Shown piece by piece: positions 58,841 through 64,000 of a stretch of DNA of 64,000 nucleotides. The stretch covers positions 1 through 64,000 of the forward strand of contig NZ_MWWW01000010.1 in the NCBI RefSeq assembly GCF_002259745.1, written 5' to 3'. Each line of letters opens with the position of its first letter. Within the stretch, counting starts at the first letter, position 1. Source of the DNA: Bifidobacterium myosotis. Lineage in GTDB: Bacteria; Actinomycetota; Actinomycetes; Actinomycetales; Bifidobacteriaceae. A program made the position numbers and the translations under genes. The notes under the pieces were generated by a model, which saw only the letters and a program-made list of their open reading frames with translations, was not told the origin of the DNA and did no database searches.

Positions 58841-58874
58841 AAGGGGCGAGGATCGTTCATGATCCCCGCCCCTT
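58841..58874 (+). terminator. Terminator-like stem-loop after oppA
   Basis: AAGGGGCGAGGATC (58841-58854) and GATCCCCGCCCCTT (58861-58874) pair with a single mismatch around a 6-nt loop. A partial terminator here would explain excess of binding protein over permease. Confidence 0.7.
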
Positions 58875-59164
58875 TCGCATATTCTCGCGCTTCGTGAATG
58901 CCGAGGTGGGCTGGGCGGATGGATGGTCTTCTGCGTTGGAAGTTCGTTAATGAATTTCTGCCGCAGATCGCAAGGAAGGACGTAGCGAACCGGCCAAAGC
59001 CATACCACATACCGGACAAATCCGGTGCGACAGTCCATAATGGCCGATAAGTTAACGAAAGTTTACAAACCTCCGTCAGCGCTTGCGGTAGACTGTCGGA
59101 GTATTTGGCGATCGGCAAGGGTGTACTGCGCCTACAAGCCGGTCCATGAAAAAGGAGCAACCGT
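58875..59164. other. Spacer between oppA and oppB with a -10 box
   Basis: No gene in 290 bp. TAGACT at 59089-59094 is a probable -10 box for oppB; the TTTACA at 59062-59067 is four bases too far for a standard -35. AAAAGGAGC lies just before the oppB ATG. Confidence 0.5.
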
Positions 59165-60091
59165 ATGGGTAAGTATCTTCTGCGACGTATTCTGCAGATG
59201 ATCCCCGTGGTTCTCGGCACAACGTTCCTCGTGTATGCGCTGGTCTTCCTGCTGCCTGGCGATCCCGTCAAGGCCATGTTCGGTGACAAGCCCATCAATC
59301 AGGCCGTTGCTGCCCAGATTCGCGCGGAATACCACCTCGATCAGCCGTTCATCATTCAGTACTTCATCTACCTGAAGAACGCACTGACCCTTGACTTCGG
59401 CAACACCTTTGCCGGCCAGCCCGTTATCGACGAGATCACCCGCGCCTTCCCGGTCACCATCAAGCTCGGCCTGATGGCGTTCTGCTTCGAGGCCGTCTTC
59501 GGCGTGGTCTTCGGCATCATCTCGGGCCTCAAGAAGGGCAAGTGGTACGACACGGTCATTCTGATCGTCTCCCTGCTCCTCATCTCCGTGCCGACCTTCG
59601 TCACCGGTTTCGTGATGCAGTACCTGCTCGGCATCCAGTGGTCCATCCTGCCGGTGACCGCCGGCGCCGACCCGACGGTCCTCGACCTGCTCATGCCGGC
59701 CATGGTGCTTGGATCGGTGTCGATGGCGTACATCATCCGACTGACCCGTTCCGAAATCTCTTCCAACATCGCCGAGGACTACGTGCGTACCGCACGCGCC
59801 AAGGGCATGTCGAACGGGCAGGTCATGCTACGCCATGTGCTGCGCAACTCCCTGATCCCGGTCGTCACCTACCTCGGCCAGGACATCGGCGCCCTCATGG
59901 GTGGCGCCATGATTACCGAGCAGATCTTCAACATCCACGGCATCGGCTTCCTCACCTACCAGTCCATCCTGAAGGGCGAGGCCAATCTGGTGGTGTCCAT
60001 CGTCACGCTGCTCATGCTGATCTTCGTGGTGTGCAACCTGATCGTCGACATGCTCTACGCGGCCCTCGACCCGCGTATCCGTTACGCGTGA
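59165..60091 (+). CDS. oppB: Oligopeptide ABC transporter permease OppB
   Basis: 308 residues, six spans. The N-terminus MGKYLLRRILQMIPVVLGTT and the periplasmic-type loop FLLPGDPVKAMFGDKPINQ are the standard OppB opening. The EAA-type loop EDYVRTARAKGMSNGQVMLRHVLRNSLIPV contacts the ATPase. AAAAGGAG precedes the ATG. Twenty bases separate it from oppC. Confidence 0.94.
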   Translation: MGKYLLRRILQMIPVVLGTTFLVYALVFLLPGDPVKAMFGDKPINQAVAAQIRAEYHLDQPFIIQYFIYLKNALTLDFGNTFAGQPVIDEITRAFPVTIKLGLMAFCFEAVFGVVFGIISGLKKGKWYDTVILIVSLLLISVPTFVTGFVMQYLLGIQWSILPVTAGADPTVLDLLMPAMVLGSVSMAYIIRLTRSEISSNIAEDYVRTARAKGMSNGQVMLRHVLRNSLIPVVTYLGQDIGALMGGAMITEQIFNIHGIGFLTYQSILKGEANLVVSIVTLLMLIFVVCNLIVDMLYAALDPRIRYA

Positions 60092-60110
60092 TAGGAGGGG
60101 AGTGAACGAT

Positions 60111-61127
60111 ATGGCAAACGACAACAACATCACGACCACCGAGGCTGAGCTCAACCAGAGCGGTGAGCCCGGTACCGAATACTTCATGGAGACCCTGCCC
60201 GGCCAGGACCGCTATGTGGCACCTATCGACGAGACGCCGCTTCAGGACGTCGACTCCGTGGACGAATCCGCGCCGGCCACCAGCATGTGGGCTGACGCCT
60301 GGCGCACGCTGCGCCGCAACCCGCTGTTCATCATCTCCGGGCTCGTCATCCTCTTCATCATCATTGTGGCCATCGCGCCGGGCCTGTTCACCAAGCAGGA
60401 CCCGAACAGCTGCGACCTCGCCAACTCGCTGAGCCCGTCCTCCTCCGGCCACCCGTTCGGCTTCGACCTGCAGGGTTGCGACGTGTACACCCGCGTGGTG
60501 TACGGCACCCGTACATCCCTGTCCGTGGGCGTGCTCTCCACGCTGCTCGTCGTGCTCCTCGGCACCCTGATCGGCGCCGTCGCCGGCTTCTTCGGCGGCT
60601 GGGTGGACGCGGTTCTGAGCCGCATCACCGACATCTTCTTCGCCCTGCCGATGCTGCTCGGCGCCATCGTGGTCCTCCAGATGTTCAAGACTTCCAAGTC
60701 CATCTGGAAGATCGTGCTGGTGCTGGCCCTGTTCGGCTGGGTGGGCGTGTGCCGCATCGCCCGAAGCGCCGTGCTCGAGGCCAAGAACCTCGAATTCAAC
60801 ACCGCTTCCACGGCCTTGGGTTCGACTCCTACGCGCAACCTGTTCCGCCACATCCTGCCGAACTCGCTGGCCCCGATCATCGTCATCGGCACCACGTCGC
60901 TGGCCTCCTACATCGTGGCCGAGGCCACGCTGAGCTTCCTGGGCGTCGGCCTGCCGACCACCACCGTGAGCTGGGGCGGCGACATCTCCAGCGCCCAGAC
61001 CAACCTGCAGACCGATCCGCTCGTGCTGTTCTACCCGTCCGCCGCACTGGCCATCACCGTGCTCGCGTTCATCATGATGGGCGACGCCGTCAAGGACGCC
61101 CTTGATCCGAAGAGCCGTACGGCCTGA
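60111..61127 (+). CDS. oppC: Oligopeptide ABC transporter permease OppC
   Basis: 338 residues from the ATG at 60111, nine bases after GGAGGGG; a GTG at 60102 is too close to that site. A long hydrophilic N-terminus of about 65 residues precedes the first span RNPLFIISGLVILFIIIVAI. HPFGFDLQGCDVYTRVVYGTRTSLSVG is the standard OppC loop. The EAA-type loop RIARSAVLEAKNLEFNTASTALG is near residue 225. Forms the channel with OppB. Confidence 0.94.
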   Translation: MANDNNITTTEAELNQSGEPGTEYFMETLPGQDRYVAPIDETPLQDVDSVDESAPATSMWADAWRTLRRNPLFIISGLVILFIIIVAIAPGLFTKQDPNSCDLANSLSPSSSGHPFGFDLQGCDVYTRVVYGTRTSLSVGVLSTLLVVLLGTLIGAVAGFFGGWVDAVLSRITDIFFALPMLLGAIVVLQMFKTSKSIWKIVLVLALFGWVGVCRIARSAVLEAKNLEFNTASTALGSTPTRNLFRHILPNSLAPIIVIGTTSLASYIVAEATLSFLGVGLPTTTVSWGGDISSAQTNLQTDPLVLFYPSAALAITVLAFIMMGDAVKDALDPKSRTA

Positions 61128-61150
61128 GCCAAGGGAGTAGAGGAAACATT

Positions 61151-63193
<2,043 letters not shown>

Positions 63194-63233
63194 TCGGACG
63201 TTTGTAGCAGTCCAGTTCATAGTGACTGTCGGT

Positions 63234-63285
63234 GAAGCCCGGCGGATGCAGTATTTCGACACTGCATCCGCCGGGCTTCACTTTT
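63234..63285 (+). terminator. Strong terminator of the opp operon
   Basis: A perfect 19-bp stem (63234-63252 with 63261-63279; arms begin GAAGCCCGGCGG) and an 8-nt loop, followed by ACTTTTT. Confidence 0.92.
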
Positions 63286-63317
63286 TCGTACTACGTGGAT
63301 TCCAGTGGCCTGCGCCA

Positions 63318-63435
63318 GTGGTCCGTCTCGTAATTGTCTGAGTGGTATTGACCCCCTCTGATGAAGGGGCTGTCAGCGAAGCTGACTGGGGAGAGACAGA
63401 AGCTGAAGACCCCAATTATTGGTGAAACAGACTAC
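63318..63435. repeat. MITE-like element, copy 3
   Basis: 118 bp. Left end GTGGTCCGTCTCGTAATTGT, right end reading GTAGTCTGTTTCACCAATAA on the other strand. The interior CTGATGAAGGGGCTG, TCAGCGAAGCTGACTGGGG and AGAGACAGAAG is closest to the copy at 31460. Confidence 0.8.
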
Positions 63436-63462
63436 GAGTTCCAGCTTCATGTCAGATATGAA

Positions 63463-63587
63463 TTCGTACTGATCGTAAGGTGTTTCGTACTGATCATAAG
63501 GTGTGGGGTTGGGGGACGTGCTGCGCGACCGTAAGCTTGGCCGAACGGCCTTGAGTGTGTCGAGCAGCACGTCCCCCAACCCCACAC
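63463..63587. repeat. 24-bp perfect inverted repeat with flanking direct repeats
   Basis: Arms at 63501-63524 and 63564-63587 (beginning GTGTGGGGTTGGGGGACG) are perfectly complementary around a 39-bp centre. Just before the left arm, TTCGTACTGATCRTAAGGTG occurs twice (from about 63463 and from 63485). No U-run follows, so it is not an ordinary terminator. Confidence 0.85.
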
Positions 63588-63692
63588 CGCCAAAGCCAGT
63601 AGTCAGCCCAAACGCAATAATCGGAAATACAAGGCTCTTTCAACCGAAATTGGCATGCGCTAATTGCTTGAGGTTCAGAGTGCGTTGGTTCA

Positions 63693-63726
63693 GAGTGTGT
63701 TGGTTCCTTAAGGAACCAACACACTC
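63693..63726. terminator. 34-bp perfect palindrome, terminator-like
   Basis: GAGTGTGTTGGTTCCTT and its exact complement form an uninterrupted palindrome. A partial direct copy (GAGTGCGTTGGTT) lies just upstream at 63678-63690. It lies about 50 bp beyond the exonuclease gene's stop and may end that transcript. Confidence 0.7.
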
Positions 63727-63776
63727 AACTCAACAGGAATGTCAAAGTTGGTGGGACAGAGCCACATACCAACGCC

Positions 63777-64000
63777 TCACACGTCGTACGTAATCGTCAG
63801 CGGTGCGTGGTCGGACCAGCGCAGATCGTAGGTCGGCGCCTTGTCGATGACGAATCCGCGGGCGGTCTCCGCGAGCTCCGGCGTGGCGAACTGGTAGTCG
63901 ATCCTCCATCCCACGTTGTTGTCGAACGCGCGCCCGCGCTGGCTCCACCACGTATAGGGGCCTTGGATATCACCGGCCAGATCGCGCATCACATCCACGA
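63777..64000 (-). CDS. Exodeoxyribonuclease III family nuclease, C-terminal part
   Basis: The last 74 codons of a gene whose start lies beyond the window. The end reads GPYTWWSQRGRAFDNNVGWRIDYQFAT and RWSDHAPLTITYDV. The Asn-x-Gly-Trp-Arg-Ile-Asp and SDHAP motifs are the catalytic C-terminus of ExoIII/AP endonucleases (Asp and His of the active site). It would repair abasic sites and 3' blocked ends. TGA at 63779-63777. Incomplete, so the full domain order cannot be given. Confidence 0.9.
   Translation of the reverse strand, partial: VDVMRDLAGDIQGPYTWWSQRGRAFDNNVGWRIDYQFATPELAETARGFVIDKAPTYDLRWSDHAPLTITYDV

Noticed and set aside
63501..63600. A small protein gene encoded across the 24-bp inverted repeat (similar peptides on both strands)
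   Set aside because: The similarity of the two peptides is a direct result of the inverted repeat, and no ribosome site precedes either start.

Overview
The window reads as a chromosomal segment of a high-GC Bifidobacterium. The main evidence is a galacto-N-biose/lacto-N-biose phosphorylase (LnpA) with its GltABC-type importer. Supporting evidence is the tiny actinobacterial ribosomal protein bL37, an SMC/ScpA/ScpB/ParA/XerD set, a NrtR-type regulator, and start regions with TAGACT-like -10 boxes. The species cannot be named from the sequence alone. Almost everything is chromosomal housekeeping. The accessory signal lies in the sugar locus at the left end and in several families of small intergenic repeats.

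Layout. 1-136: 3' stub of an ISL3-like transposase. 412-11779: a host-glycan locus with a PfkB fructokinase, a ROK repressor, an ABC importer (binding protein plus two permeases), lnpA, a ROK sugar kinase and a second ROK regulator. NahK, GalT and GalE, which usually follow lnpA, are absent; the flanking genes look like a GlcNAc-use locus into which the importer and lnpA have been placed. 12097-16129: a Nudix hydrolase whose 5' end is triplicated, an Xaa-Pro aminopeptidase and a TrkH-type K+ channel subunit. 16556-22289: folC and smc. 22636-25402: FemAB-like ligase and a MurE-family ligase. 25520-26868: ECF-type sigma factor with a probable Cys-containing anti-sigma factor. 27212-36499: bL37, aldose epimerase, ispH, a zinc-ribbon membrane protein, ybaK, gap, thiamine pyrophosphokinase and a membrane-fused spermidine-synthase-like protein. 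37071-38396: infC-rpmI-rplT, with infC starting at a non-AUG codon. 38487-42259: xerD-parA-scpA-scpB. 42522-45660: nrtR, NCS1 permease, cysteine hydrolase. 46233-51449: typA, a small membrane protein, pheA-tyrA and a small conserved protein. 51610-55466: MacB-type ABC exporter. 55663-56760: xerC. 57150-63193: oligopeptide importer oppA-oppB-oppC-oppDF. 63777-64000: C-terminus of an exonuclease III.

How the genes fit together. The left locus imports lacto-N-biose or galacto-N-biose and phosphorolyses it to galactose-1-phosphate plus an N-acetylhexosamine. The ROK kinase is the only candidate in the locus to activate the amino sugar, and two ROK regulators flank the operon. Palindromic operator candidates sit at the importer promoter and in the divergent repressor promoter. 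smc with scpAB/parA and the two Xer recombinases covers chromosome segregation and dimer resolution. murE with FemAB belongs to cell-wall precursor and cross-bridge synthesis.

The most unusual material is non-coding. There is a dispersed two-hairpin repeat whose stems vary in a compensatory way and which lies between tandem copies of gene ends (Nudix 5' end, typA 3' end). There is an array of seven 15-bp boxes at an exact 19-bp period, four in one orientation and three inverted. There is a MITE-like family of three copies with terminal inverted repeats. There is a cluster of five 20-bp boxes and a related inverted repeat upstream of typA. No tRNA, rRNA or CRISPR array was recognised.
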